From CAVEFW01 sp963643505 (GTDB lineage: Bacteria > Actinomycetota > Coriobacteriia > Coriobacteriales > Eggerthellaceae), in NCBI GenBank assembly GCA_963643505.1, contig CAVIKF010000004.1, positions 62,001 through 126,000 of the forward strand: a DNA stretch of 64,000 nt, in the 5' to 3' direction. The notes below the pieces were generated by a model. That model searched no databases. It had not been told where the DNA came from and saw only the letters and a program-made list of their open reading frames with translations. This document shows, piece by piece, positions 47,991 through 56,404 of this stretch. The translations under genes and the position numbers were made by a program. How positions within the stretch are numbered: position 1 is the first letter of the stretch; the number at the start of each line of letters is the position of its first letter.

Positions 47991-49625
47991 TTAGTACATA
48001 CCACCCTGTGCGGCAGCGGCCGCAGCGGCAGCGTTGGACTTGGCCTCGGCGTCAGCCGGAATCTCGTTGATGGTTGCCTCAGTGATGAGGATGAGCGCTG
48101 CGACAGATGCGGCAGACTGGAGAGCGGTACGGGTAACCTTGACGGGGTCGTTGACGCCCATCTTGATCATGTCGCCCTCCTCGCCATTTGCGAAGTTGAT
48201 GCCGCGACCAGGCTTCATGCCCTTGACCTGGGAGACAACGACGGAACCTTCATAGCCAGCGTTCTCAGCAATAGCGCGCATAGGAGCCTCGAGGGCCTTA
48301 CGGATGATGCTGACGCCGACCTCTTCGTCCTTGTCGGCGCACTCGATAGCGTCAAGGCACGGGATTGCGTTGACCAGAGCAACGCCGCCACCTGCGACGA
48401 TACCCTCTTCAACGGCTGCACGGGTTGCCTGCAGCGCGTCCTCGATACGGCTCTTGGTCTCCTTGAGCTCGGACTCGGTAGCAGCACCAACCTTGAGCAC
48501 TGCGACACCGCCGGACAGCTTGGCCATGCGCTCCTGGAGCTTCTCGCGATCGAAGTCGGAGTCGGTGCGCTCCAACTCGGCCTTAATCTGCTCGACACGT
48601 GAATCGATCAAGGCCTTCTCGCCAGCACCGTCAACGATGAGGGTGGCATCCTTGGTGACCTTGACGCTCTTTGCGGTGCCCATCATATCGATGGTGGCAT
48701 CAGCAAGATTCATGCCGAAATCCTTGGCAATAACCTGGCCACCGGTAACGATAGCGATGTCCTCGAGGATGCGCTTGCGGCGATCGCCGAAGCCGGGAGC
48801 CTTGATGGCGACGCAGTTGAAGGTGCCACGAATCTTGTTCAGAAGGATGGTGGCGAGCGCCTCACCCTCGACGTCCTCAGCAACGAGCAGCAACGGGCGG
48901 CCGGAACGCATGATCTCCTCCAGCAGCGGGACGAAATCTTGGATGTTGGAGACTTTCTGGTCGGTCAGCATGATATAGGGGTTCTTGAGCTCAGCTTCCA
49001 TGCGCTCCATGTCAGTTGCCATGTAGGGGCTGATGTAGCCGCGATCGTACTGCATGCCTTCGACGATCTCGATGTCCATGCCAAAGGTCTGGGACTCCTC
49101 GACAGAGATTGCACCGTCCTTGCCCACGGCGTCCATTGCCTGAGCGATCTTCTCGCCGATTTGAGCATCGCCAGCGGAGATGGTGCCAACGTTTGCAATC
49201 TGTTTGGTGGTGGAAACCTCAGTGGCGTTGCTCTTGATGGCCTCGACGACTGCATCGGTTGCCTTTTGGATGCCGCGACGGATGCCAAGAGCGTCGGCGC
49301 CAGCAGTCACGTTGCGCAGACCCTCGGAGACGATAACGTCAGCAAGAAGGGTTGCGGTGGTGGTACCGTCACCAGCGACATCGTTGGTCTTGACAGCAAC
49401 TTCCTTGACAAGTTGTGCGCCCATGTTCTCGATGGGATCCTTGAGTTCAACCTCACGAGCAACCGTCACGCCGTCGTTGGTGATGACGGGAGCGCCGTAG
49501 GACTTCTCGAGGGCAACGTAGCGACCCTTGGGGCCAAGCGTCACCTTGACAGCATCGGAGAGCTTCTTGACGCCAGCAGCCAAACCGGCGCGTGCATCAG
49601 ACTCGAATTTAATTTCTTTGGCCAT
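47991..49625 (-). CDS. groEL: Chaperonin GroEL (60 kDa)
   Basis: The folding chamber subunit, 544 residues. It has the ATP-site segments VTLGPKGRYVALEKSYGAPV, NDVAGDGTTTATLLADVI and GAGGGVAL-like VAGGGVALVNAIPCLD. The apical domain region is VEGMQYDRGYISPYMATD. The C-terminus is alanine-rich and ends GGMY rather than in long GGM repeats. It follows groES by 76 bases and is controlled by the CIRCE operator upstream of that gene. Confidence 0.98.
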   Translation of the reverse strand: MAKEIKFESDARAGLAAGVKKLSDAVKVTLGPKGRYVALEKSYGAPVITNDGVTVAREVELKDPIENMGAQLVKEVAVKTNDVAGDGTTTATLLADVIVSEGLRNVTAGADALGIRRGIQKATDAVVEAIKSNATEVSTTKQIANVGTISAGDAQIGEKIAQAMDAVGKDGAISVEESQTFGMDIEIVEGMQYDRGYISPYMATDMERMEAELKNPYIMLTDQKVSNIQDFVPLLEEIMRSGRPLLLVAEDVEGEALATILLNKIRGTFNCVAIKAPGFGDRRKRILEDIAIVTGGQVIAKDFGMNLADATIDMMGTAKSVKVTKDATLIVDGAGEKALIDSRVEQIKAELERTDSDFDREKLQERMAKLSGGVAVLKVGAATESELKETKSRIEDALQATRAAVEEGIVAGGGVALVNAIPCLDAIECADKDEEVGVSIIRKALEAPMRAIAENAGYEGSVVVSQVKGMKPGRGINFANGEEGDMIKMGVNDPVKVTRTALQSAASVAALILITEATINEIPADAEAKSNAAAAAAAAQGGMY

Positions 49626-49701
49626 AATATGGCTCCTTTCTTAGCAGTGATATTCCTGCGAACCCCGAGTTAGCAAGGCCCCGCAAGCAAAAATGAACCG
49701 A

Positions 49702-49989
49702 TTACTCAAAGACGCCATACAGGTCGTCGCTGCGCATGATCAGATACTCATCGCCGTCAAGTTCGATCTCAGTCCCTCCGAACTTGCCGTAAACAACACG
49801 GTCGCCAACCTTGACAGGAACGGGGATGAGGTTTCCGTCCTTGTCAAGCTTACCCTCGCCCACTGCAACAATCTCACCAGTTTGAGGCCTCTCCTTGGTC
49901 TCCTTGGCGATATACAGGCCAGTTGCGGTCTTGGTCTCAACTTCGTCAGCCTTGATGATGACGCGGTCACCCAACGGTTTCAGGTTCAT
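49702..49989 (-). CDS. groES: Co-chaperonin GroES (10 kDa)
   Basis: The lid of the GroEL chamber, 95 residues. It has LKPLGDRVIIKADEVETKTA, the mobile loop TATGLYIAKETKERPQTGEI, and the C-terminal GGTEIELDGDEYLIMRSDDL. ATG 49989 gives the canonical start. It is first in the groES-groEL operon. The transcript start is about 130 bases upstream, at a promoter overlapping a CIRCE element. Confidence 0.97.
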   Translation of the reverse strand: MNLKPLGDRVIIKADEVETKTATGLYIAKETKERPQTGEIVAVGEGKLDKDGNLIPVPVKVGDRVVYGKFGGTEIELDGDEYLIMRSDDLYGVFE

Positions 49990-50087
49990 CTTTCGACCTT
50001 CCTTTCTTTCCAATGCTTAATAAGGTGTGTAGCCTTTTGGTACCTTGGTGTCAGGACAAAAGCTCATCGTCTCTCGTCCTTGATTGT

Positions 50088-50114
50088 TTAGCACTCGTCG
50101 ATGCCGAGTGCTAA
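50088..50114 (-). promoter_or_regulatory. CIRCE operator (HrcA binding site)
   Basis: A perfect CIRCE: TTAGCACTC (50088-50096), a nine-base spacer, and GAGTGCTAA (50106-50114). It lies just downstream of the groES promoter, inside the transcribed leader, where HrcA represses chaperonin genes in many bacteria. Confidence 0.95.
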
Positions 50115-50126
50115 ACCTTGGTGGTA

Positions 50127-50154
50127 ACTATAACACCCGCGCAAATGAATGCAA
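50127..50154 (-). promoter_or_regulatory. Sigma-70-type promoter of groES-groEL
   Basis: Minus strand: -35 TTGCAT (50149-50154), a 16-base spacer and -10 TATAGT (50127-50132). The expected start of transcription is immediately upstream of the CIRCE element. Confidence 0.8.
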
Positions 50155-50228
50155 GCTTTCAATAGAAAATCTACGACCTACGCACTTAGATTTGCACGTT
50201 TTCGCCACATTTACCTACCCCCTAGAAA

Positions 50229-50262
50229 TAAAGAAGGCCGCCAACAACGTAGCAGCCTTCCC
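50229..50262 (-). terminator. Rho-independent terminator of nadE
   Basis: Minus strand: stem GAAGGC with GCCTTC around a 16-base loop, followed by TTTATTTC. It lies about 15 bases after the nadE stop codon. Confidence 0.65.
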
Positions 50263-50275
50263 AAAGTTCATAAGA

Positions 50276-51091
50276 TCAGTAGATCCTCTCCTGGGGATAT
50301 GGCGGCTCCATGGCCCGCTTGAACTCGTAAAACTCAGCGGTCTGCAAAACGCGGCTGACCGTTTTTTCGTCAAAGCCCATACCCGCGATCTCCTCAGCGG
50401 ACTTGCCTTCCTCAAAATGGGACATAAGGATCCGATCCAACATCGGATAGGCAACACCCATACTCTTCTCGTCCTCTTGACCGGGCGCTAGCTCTGCGCT
50501 GGGCGGCTTGGTCAGGACATGGTCGGGTATGGGTGCAGCTTCCCCTGATTGAGCGGCCCGTTGGTTCAGGTATCTCGCTACAGCAAAGACGTCAGTTTTA
50601 TAGAGGCACCCCATGGGCGCATAGGCACCGGCAGTGTCGCCATACAAGGTCGAATAGCCCATATAGGCCTCGGATTTGTTGCCTGTATTCACCAACATCC
50701 ACCCATAGGTGTTGGAAAGCGCCATCAAGGCGACCATGCGGCAACGAGCTTGGGTGTTCTCGGAGGCAAGGCCATGCAACTTCCCACCACACGACTTGGC
50801 AAGAACGCGCTCGAAAGCCTCAAAAGGCTCGCAGATGTTGATCGTCATCGTCTCTATACGCAAGTTGTTCGCGAGATCAAGGGCATCAACGATGGAGTGC
50901 TCACTCGAGTAGGGGCCTGGCAACAACACGCCATGAACACGCTCGGCTCCGAACACCTCGACGCTCATGGCGGCAACCACGCTGGAATCGATGCCTCCGG
51001 AAAGCCCTATGACCGCATCGGTGAACAAAGCGTTCTCGGCATAGGATCGCAACCCGTCGACACAAACCTGATACTTCTCGGCGATATCCAT
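50276..51091 (-). CDS. nadE: NAD+ synthetase, ammonia-dependent
   Basis: Amidates nicotinate adenine dinucleotide to NAD+. The 271-residue protein has the pyrophosphatase loop VIGLSGGIDSSVVAAM near residue 27. Other motifs are GVLLPGPYSSEHS, ENTQARCRMVALMALSN, and LVNTGNKSEAYMGYSTLYGDTAGAYAP. There is no glutamine-amidotransferase domain, so free ammonia is the nitrogen donor. It is separated from hypB by 117 bases. Confidence 0.93.
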   Translation of the reverse strand: MDIAEKYQVCVDGLRSYAENALFTDAVIGLSGGIDSSVVAAMSVEVFGAERVHGVLLPGPYSSEHSIVDALDLANNLRIETMTINICEPFEAFERVLAKSCGGKLHGLASENTQARCRMVALMALSNTYGWMLVNTGNKSEAYMGYSTLYGDTAGAYAPMGCLYKTDVFAVARYLNQRAAQSGEAAPIPDHVLTKPPSAELAPGQEDEKSMGVAYPMLDRILMSHFEEGKSAEEIAGMGFDEKTVSRVLQTAEFYEFKRAMEPPYPQERIY

Positions 51092-51208
51092 AGAGGACCC
51101 TTCTCGCTTCGTGCTTCGCGTTTTGTATTTTCTCGCTTCGTGCGAATCTTGCGCTATCAGTATCCCAACAAATTGTTACATGTCTATAAATGAACCGTTA
51201 CGCAGCGT

Positions 51209-51859
51209 TTACGCATCGCGAACGCGCTCGGCGAGCCATTCGGCCCATTCTTCGACTCCTTGACCCTTCGTGGCGGCGATGGGAAAGATAGGAGCGGTCG
51301 GATTGAGGTTGGTAACCGCCTCACGGAAGGCCCCCTCGTCAAAGTCAAACACGGGCATCGTGTCAACCTTGTTCAAGATGATGGCCTGGCTTGCTTGGAA
51401 CACACCGGGGTACTTGAGGGGCTTGTCGTCGCCTTCGGGAACAGACAAGATCATGACCTTGGCATTCTCGCCGAGATCGAAGTCGGTAGGACAGACAAGG
51501 TTGCCAACGTTCTCGATGATGATGAGGTCGAGACGCTCAAGGTCAAGCACATCAATGGCGCGCTTGAGCATGGCGCTTTCCAGGTGGCACGCACCGCCGG
51601 TGTTGATCTGGACCGCGGGGATACCTTGGGCGGAAATCTTCGCAGCATCCACGTTGCTTGCGATGTCTCCCTCGATGACAGCGATGTTGAACTCGTCGCG
51701 AAGGGCGTCTATCGTCGCCAAGATCGTGGACGTCTTGCCGCTTCCCGGACTTGCAAGCAGGTCGACAACGTACACATGGTTGTCGGCAAAGCACTGACGC
51801 AGCTCTGCGGCAAGCTTATCGTTCTTGTCAAGAATGGGTTGGTGAAGATCGATCTTCAT
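51209..51859 (-). CDS. hypB: Hydrogenase nickel incorporation GTPase HypB
   Basis: A GTPase that helps load nickel into [NiFe] hydrogenases or urease. In 216 residues it has the P-loop LLASPGSGKTST, the metal-binding GGACHLESAM (Cys-His) and DLIIIENVGNLVCPTDFDLG, then NKVDTMP. It lacks the histidine-rich N-terminus and the CXXCGC motif seen in some HypB forms. It is 53 bases below hypA. No hydrogenase structural gene is in the window. Confidence 0.94.
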   Translation of the reverse strand: MKIDLHQPILDKNDKLAAELRQCFADNHVYVVDLLASPGSGKTSTILATIDALRDEFNIAVIEGDIASNVDAAKISAQGIPAVQINTGGACHLESAMLKRAIDVLDLERLDLIIIENVGNLVCPTDFDLGENAKVMILSVPEGDDKPLKYPGVFQASQAIILNKVDTMPVFDFDEGAFREAVTNLNPTAPIFPIAATKGQGVEEWAEWLAERVRDA

Positions 51860-51912
51860 AGGATTGCCTCGCCTTCTTTTGCTCCCGCCGAGCGGGCTTG
51901 GTATCTTTGGTT

Positions 51913-52287
51913 CTACTTGTCCGCCTCGTCGCCGTCATCCGGAATATCGACCTCCATCGACTCGATGCGCAACTCGCGTCCACGTATCAGTTGCGTGAGC
52001 GCGCTACCACACACAGGGCACAGCATGTGGAAGCGATCGTGGTCGTATTCAGCACCACATTCAAGGCATTGGCTGTGGGGTTTGACCATATTGACGCAAA
52101 GCTCGGCCTCTGCGAGAAACGGATTACTCTCCTGCAACACTTCAAATGCGAAAAACAGGGCATCTGGAATCGCCTCGGTCATCTCCCCGACCTCCAACGT
52201 GATGCCGAGAACGGCCGTGGCACCCGCGTCGAGGGCGGCACGTTCCACCGCCTCCGCCACACCTGTCATGATTCCGAGTTCGTGCAC
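51913..52287 (-). CDS. hypA: Hydrogenase maturation nickel metallochaperone HypA
   Basis: A 124-residue nickel chaperone. The nickel site is the N-terminal MHELGIM (start GTG 52287, giving His2 and Glu3). The zinc site is CLECGAEY with LCPVCGSAL about 20 residues later. The C-terminus is acidic. It is upstream of hypB, forming a hypA-hypB unit beside the Tat genes. Confidence 0.93.
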   Translation of the reverse strand: MHELGIMTGVAEAVERAALDAGATAVLGITLEVGEMTEAIPDALFFAFEVLQESNPFLAEAELCVNMVKPHSQCLECGAEYDHDRFHMLCPVCGSALTQLIRGRELRIESMEVDIPDDGDEADK

Positions 52288-52354
52288 GCAGCCTGTCCCT
52301 TCCAAAAAAGTCGCCCGGCGAGCGGGCGGCCGTTAACCCATTGCCTCAAAAAGT

Positions 52355-53197
52355 CTACTCGCTCTTTTTCTTGGCGAAGAGGCCCTTTTTTGGCTCGATC
52401 TCCATAGATTGTCTGAGAAGCTCGGCGCCGTCCTCGTCGCCGTCTTCCTCTTCCTGCTTCTTGATACGCTTGCGCAAGATGATGCGGGCAAGCAGGAGGC
52501 TGAACTCGTAAAGGACGACCATTGCCGCAAACATCAAACCCATCGTGACCGGGCTTGCGTCGGGCGTGACCATGGCGGAAAGGACCAACAAACCCACATA
52601 TACGCCGCGCCAAGCACCGCGCAATTTCTTATAGGGCACGATATTGAAGATGACAAGGTAGAACACGATCAAAGGGAGCTCGAAAGCCAAACCGAAGCCG
52701 AGTTCGAACTTGATGATGATGTCGATGTAGGTCTCTGCGCGAGCCATAACGGTCGCAAACTCGCCCGCTTGGTCCATCAACCATTGAAACGCAGGGTTGA
52801 GTATCAACATATAGCAAAAGATGGTACCGGCCATGAACAGGCACACCGCAGCGATAAACGTCGGGATGAACCACTTGCGCTCCTTAGGCTTCAAAGCGGG
52901 CAAGAAAAACGCGAGCAGCTGCCAGATGATAACCGGCATGGTCGCAACCACACCTGTCCAGATCGACACGAGGAAACGAACCCCGAAACCCTCAAAGGGG
53001 TCGAGGACCGCTAAGGCCTCGATGCCGTATGCCTCCAAGACGTCTTGGATAGGCCATGTCATGATTTGCATGACCGTCGGGGTTGCAAAATAGAACACGC
53101 ACGTGGCGACAAGCAAGACGACCACGATACGCGTGAGGCGCATACGCAGCTCGCCGAGATGCTCAAGAAGGGGCATTCGCGCAGGTCCGATAGGCAT
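52355..53197 (-). CDS. tatC: Sec-independent translocase subunit TatC
   Basis: The signal-peptide receptor of the twin-arginine exporter, with six helices. In 280 residues it has the N-terminal LLEHLGELRMRLTRIVVVLL and then PVIIWQLLAFFLPALKPKER. Later come GLAFELPLIVFYLVIFNIV and VTPDASPVTMGLMFAAMVV. The C-terminus is a charged cytosolic tail of about 40 residues. It lies two bases after tatA. Tat substrates in anaerobes often include molybdoenzymes and hydrogenases. Confidence 0.95.
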   Translation of the reverse strand: MPIGPARMPLLEHLGELRMRLTRIVVVLLVATCVFYFATPTVMQIMTWPIQDVLEAYGIEALAVLDPFEGFGVRFLVSIWTGVVATMPVIIWQLLAFFLPALKPKERKWFIPTFIAAVCLFMAGTIFCYMLILNPAFQWLMDQAGEFATVMARAETYIDIIIKFELGFGLAFELPLIVFYLVIFNIVPYKKLRGAWRGVYVGLLVLSAMVTPDASPVTMGLMFAAMVVLYEFSLLLARIILRKRIKKQEEEDGDEDGAELLRQSMEIEPKKGLFAKKKSE

Positions 53198-53199
53198 GG

Positions 53200-53649
53200 C
53201 TACTCACCTTCCTTCTCAGAAGACGCAGCCTCAGCCTTCGCGCGCTCAGCACGCTGACGCTCGTAGGCAGCCTTCCTCTCGCTGAAGGAGAGGGGCTTCT
53301 TTTGCTCCTCGGGAGTCGCGGCGGCGCCTTCCTCTTTGCGTACAACGCGAGTTGCCGGCTTTGAATCATCGCCTGTCGACTTCGCGGTTTCGGACTCGGT
53401 TATCTGCTTTTCAGCGGCAACACGCGCTTTGCGTTCCTCGACTTCTTGCTTGCGCTGGATGTCCGCAGCCTCTTTTTTGATGGCGTCGGTCTCTTTTTTG
53501 ATGACCTCGTTCATCTCATCTTGTGTTTCACGGAACTTTGAAATCGCCTTACCCAAGGTCTTCGCTATCTCGGGGAGCTTATCCGGTCCGACAACGATAA
53601 AAGCGAACAGTAAGATGATTACTAGTTCGGTACCACCGATTCCAAACAC
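53200..53649 (-). CDS. tatA: Sec-independent translocase subunit TatA/TatB
   Basis: A 149-residue pore-forming subunit. One N-terminal helix (ELVIILLFAFIVVGP) is followed by the conserved hinge and amphipathic helix DKLPEIAKTLGKAISKFRET, then a long lysine- and glutamate-rich cytosolic tail. Length is between TatA and TatB norms, so both roles are possible. It is coupled to tatC and to the small membrane protein upstream. Confidence 0.88.
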   Translation of the reverse strand: MFGIGGTELVIILLFAFIVVGPDKLPEIAKTLGKAISKFRETQDEMNEVIKKETDAIKKEAADIQRKQEVEERKARVAAEKQITESETAKSTGDDSKPATRVVRKEEGAAATPEEQKKPLSFSERKAAYERQRAERAKAEAASSEKEGE

Positions 53650-53650
53650 A

Positions 53651-53866
53651 CTACGCCCCTACGTTCAACACCGTAAGAGCCATGGTGGGGATGCTAAGAG
53701 CCAAAACCAGAATGACGCAAACAACGATTGTAAAGATCTTCTTGGTGCGCGACGCAGCCTCACGTTTTGCGACAGCGCGTTCCTCGCGCTCCTGAGCCGC
53801 CTTGATACGCTCCGCACGTTGTGCCGCTGACAATTTTTTCTGAGTTGTACCGTTTCCACTTCCCAT
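53651..53866 (-). CDS. Small single-helix membrane protein upstream of tatA
   Basis: A 71-residue protein. The N-terminal half is basic and helical (KLSAAQRAERIKAAQEREER), and the C-terminal half is one hydrophobic helix (IFTIVVCVILVLALSIPTMA). It ends one base before tatA and begins just after the amidohydrolase gene on the same strand. I recognise no family. Its tight coupling to tatA and tatC suggests an accessory membrane role, which is an inference. Confidence 0.65.
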   Translation of the reverse strand: MGSGNGTTQKKLSAAQRAERIKAAQEREERAVAKREAASRTKKIFTIVVCVILVLALSIPTMALTVLNVGA

Positions 53867-53871
53867 AGGAA

Positions 53872-55218
53872 TTAAGCCCTCAACTTCTCGCGAATCTTAT
53901 TGACTGTCTCTATGTTCTCTTCTTCGGCAACGCCCGATGCGAACGCGCCGTCCTCATACAATATCTTGCCGTCGACCATGGTCATCACGACGTCGGAGCC
54001 ACTGCAGGATTGAGCGACGGCTGACGCCGGGAACGCCGTCGGAGACTGACCGGTGCGGGACAGATCAACAGCGATGATGTCGGCACGCTTGCCGACCTCG
54101 AGAGAACCGATGACGTCGTCCATGCGCAAAGCCTTTGCCGCACCAAGGGTGGCCATCTCCAACACCTTCTCGCTGGAGAGGAAGAACTTGGTTGTTGCAC
54201 GTGTCAAGAGCATACCAAGACGCGCCTCGGTCAAAAGGTCGGAAGAATCAGTCACAGCCGGGGAGTCAGTACCGAAGCCGATACGGATGTTGGCTTTGAT
54301 GTACTCCTCGATGGGAACTACACCCATGCCAAGTTGAGCATTGCTGCGAGGACACGCAGCGATGGAGACGTCGTGCTTGCGGAGGATTTTAATATCCTCG
54401 TCATCAACATGAACACCGTGGATGACCATGACGTTGGGAGATTCAAACGCATCCCAATTGAGAGCATATTTAATCGGCGAGACGCCCGTAGGCAACCATG
54501 GCGGAATCTCCACATACCCACGCTCCGCGCGGCTCACGCTAAACAGGGACGAGCCATGTTTGACGAATGCGACCTCTTCACGGCTTCCTGCGAGGTGCAT
54601 AGCAACCGGAAGGTCTTCCTTCGCGGCGTAGGCAGAGACTTGACGCATGACCTCAGGGTGGCAATCAAAGATATGTGCCGGAGCGATACCGATGGAGGTC
54701 AACGTGCCGGCGGCCTCGTCGCGCCACTCGCTGATTTCGCGATCCACCGCGTTCATCGCGTGCTCGATCCGGGTCTTATCCATAGCACCGACCTCGCGAT
54801 AGATGACACTACGCATACCAAGCTTCAAGACTGTCGTCAAAGCCGAACCGTCGATGGAGACATCGGCCACGGTCGTAACGCCATTGGAAAGCGCCTGCAT
54901 ACCGCCGACAAGCGCAGAAGCGGCCCAGTCGTTGGCGTCAAGCTTGCCTATACGGGCATATTTGGTAGTTGCCCACTGAGCATAGGGAACGTCGTTGACG
55001 ACACCGCGCAGAGCAGCATTCTCGAGATGGGTATGAAGATCGACCAGACCGGGCATAAGGGCCACGTCGCCGAGATCCTTCACCTCTTCTTCCGGATAGC
55101 GGAGACGAAGCATGCTGGCGTCGCCGACATCACGAATCTCGCCATCTTGTACGAGAATCGCACCACTTGTCAGCTGCTCCGAAGAAATGGGCAGGATGTA
55201 ATCAGCGCACAAAAGCAT
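53872..55218 (-). CDS. Amidohydrolase family deaminase (MTA/SAH or aminofutalosine deaminase type)
   Basis: A 448-residue metal-dependent deaminase of the ATZ/TRZ group. The metal and active-site motifs are the first histidines in PGLVDLHTHLENAAL, a second in AVAMHLAG-like VAMHLAGSREE, HGVHVDDEDI, and the aspartate in IGFGTDSPAVTD. The HTH motif plus the C-terminal IIAVDLS region is typical. Two gene-neighbour readings are possible: S-adenosylhomocysteine or methylthioadenosine deamination, or aminofutalosine deamination (MqnX) because menG is next door. Sequence alone does not decide. Confidence 0.75.
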   Translation of the reverse strand: MLLCADYILPISSEQLTSGAILVQDGEIRDVGDASMLRLRYPEEEVKDLGDVALMPGLVDLHTHLENAALRGVVNDVPYAQWATTKYARIGKLDANDWAASALVGGMQALSNGVTTVADVSIDGSALTTVLKLGMRSVIYREVGAMDKTRIEHAMNAVDREISEWRDEAAGTLTSIGIAPAHIFDCHPEVMRQVSAYAAKEDLPVAMHLAGSREEVAFVKHGSSLFSVSRAERGYVEIPPWLPTGVSPIKYALNWDAFESPNVMVIHGVHVDDEDIKILRKHDVSIAACPRSNAQLGMGVVPIEEYIKANIRIGFGTDSPAVTDSSDLLTEARLGMLLTRATTKFFLSSEKVLEMATLGAAKALRMDDVIGSLEVGKRADIIAVDLSRTGQSPTAFPASAVAQSCSGSDVVMTMVDGKILYEDGAFASGVAEEENIETVNKIREKLRA

Positions 55219-55397
55219 GAAGTCACCTCAAAATCTCCCGAAGGACACAAAGCAACGCGTGTGTCTGCACACGTAGCCTTATATGATAGCACCCCTTGTT
55301 GTCGGCAAGAGTAAACGGAGGTAAACAGACACAAAAGAGCGGCTATTGAACGAGACGGCTCCGTTTTCAACGTTATCCCAGCAAAAGAGGGCAAATG

Positions 55398-56141
55398 CTA
55401 ACGCGGCTTGTTCGCCACATGGACCGCAGCGATGCCTCCGGTATAGTTCTTCCAGGTCACATTCGTGAAACCGGCGTCATGCATAAGCTTTGCAAGGCCT
55501 TCTTGGTTCGGAAACGCCTTGATGGACTTGGACAAATAGACAAACCCGTCACGCTCCCCGGTGATAAGCCCTCCCCAAAAAGGGATCATATGGCGCAAGT
55601 AGAAGTTATACAGACCACGCCAGACAGGATTGGGAGGCGTGGAGAACTCAAGACAGACCAGTTGTCCGCCGGGGCGCAAAACACGAAACATCTCGCGCAA
55701 GGCGCGCTCGCGCTCCGGCATGTTGCGAATCCCATACGCCATGGTCAAGACATCGAAACTCCCATCTTCGAAGGGCATGTTTTGAGCATCAACGACTTGG
55801 AAGTCGACCGGCACGCCGTCTGCATCGCCGCGCTCGTATTTAGCCATGGCGACTTCGAGCATCTCGGGAACAAGGTCTGAGCAAAGAATATGTTTGGGGT
55901 GTTTCACTCGGGCCACCGTGTAGGCAACGTCCCCCGTACCGCCGGCAACGTCAAGCACCTCTGCGTCGGAGGAGATGTCGGCCTGCCTCATCATGCCTTT
56001 GAGCCACAGTTTGTAAGAACCGAAGCTGGACACGGCGTTGAACCGCTCGTATTTCTTCGCGATGGTGCTAAAGATATCTTTGACGCGTTCGCTGGAAAGC
56101 TCTGCAGGTGCTTCCTTGCCCGTTGCGGTATCGATGCTCAT
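55398..56141 (-). CDS. menG: Demethylmenaquinone methyltransferase
   Basis: Performs the final ring methylation of menaquinone using SAM. In 247 residues it has the SAM-binding LDVAGGTGDVAYTVA near residue 65, DAQNMPFEDGSFDVLTMAY and GIRNMPERERALREM, then the UbiE/MenG signatures RVLRPGGQLVCLEFSTP and NYTGGIAAVH. ATG 56141 has GAGGAGG upstream. In an anaerobe this supports menaquinone-based electron transport. It lies about 180 bases upstream of the amidohydrolase. Confidence 0.92.
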   Translation of the reverse strand: MSIDTATGKEAPAELSSERVKDIFSTIAKKYERFNAVSSFGSYKLWLKGMMRQADISSDAEVLDVAGGTGDVAYTVARVKHPKHILCSDLVPEMLEVAMAKYERGDADGVPVDFQVVDAQNMPFEDGSFDVLTMAYGIRNMPERERALREMFRVLRPGGQLVCLEFSTPPNPVWRGLYNFYLRHMIPFWGGLITGERDGFVYLSKSIKAFPNQEGLAKLMHDAGFTNVTWKNYTGGIAAVHVANKPR

Positions 56142-56270
56142 GTCGTTCCTCCTCGCCGCACCCATCGATGCCCACCAAAAAGCTCAGGAGCGGCTACGTT
56201 TCATGTGTTGTTGTATTGTGCCACAAACCTTTTGGTCGCGTCCCCCTGTGCAAAACCAGCGCAAAAGCGG

Positions 56271-56378
56271 GCGGGTCGGGGCTTTGACCCAAATCTGGCC
56301 GCAACCTTTTTTAAGCCCATCATCAAACCTGGCGGTCGCAAAGCGGGCCGGGGCTTTGGCCCAAACCTGGCCGCAACC
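56271..56378 (+). repeat. Two 36-bp direct repeats with compensated hairpins
   Basis: Copies at 56271-56306 and 56343-56378 match at 33 of 36 positions. Two of the three changes lie in opposite arms of an internal hairpin: GGGTC with GACCC in the first, GGGCC with GGCCC in the second. Pairing is kept in both. They lie between the MFS transporter and menG genes. Confidence 0.85.
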
Positions 56379-56404
56379 GCAGTTTATCGCCGCGTTGCAA
56401 AAGG

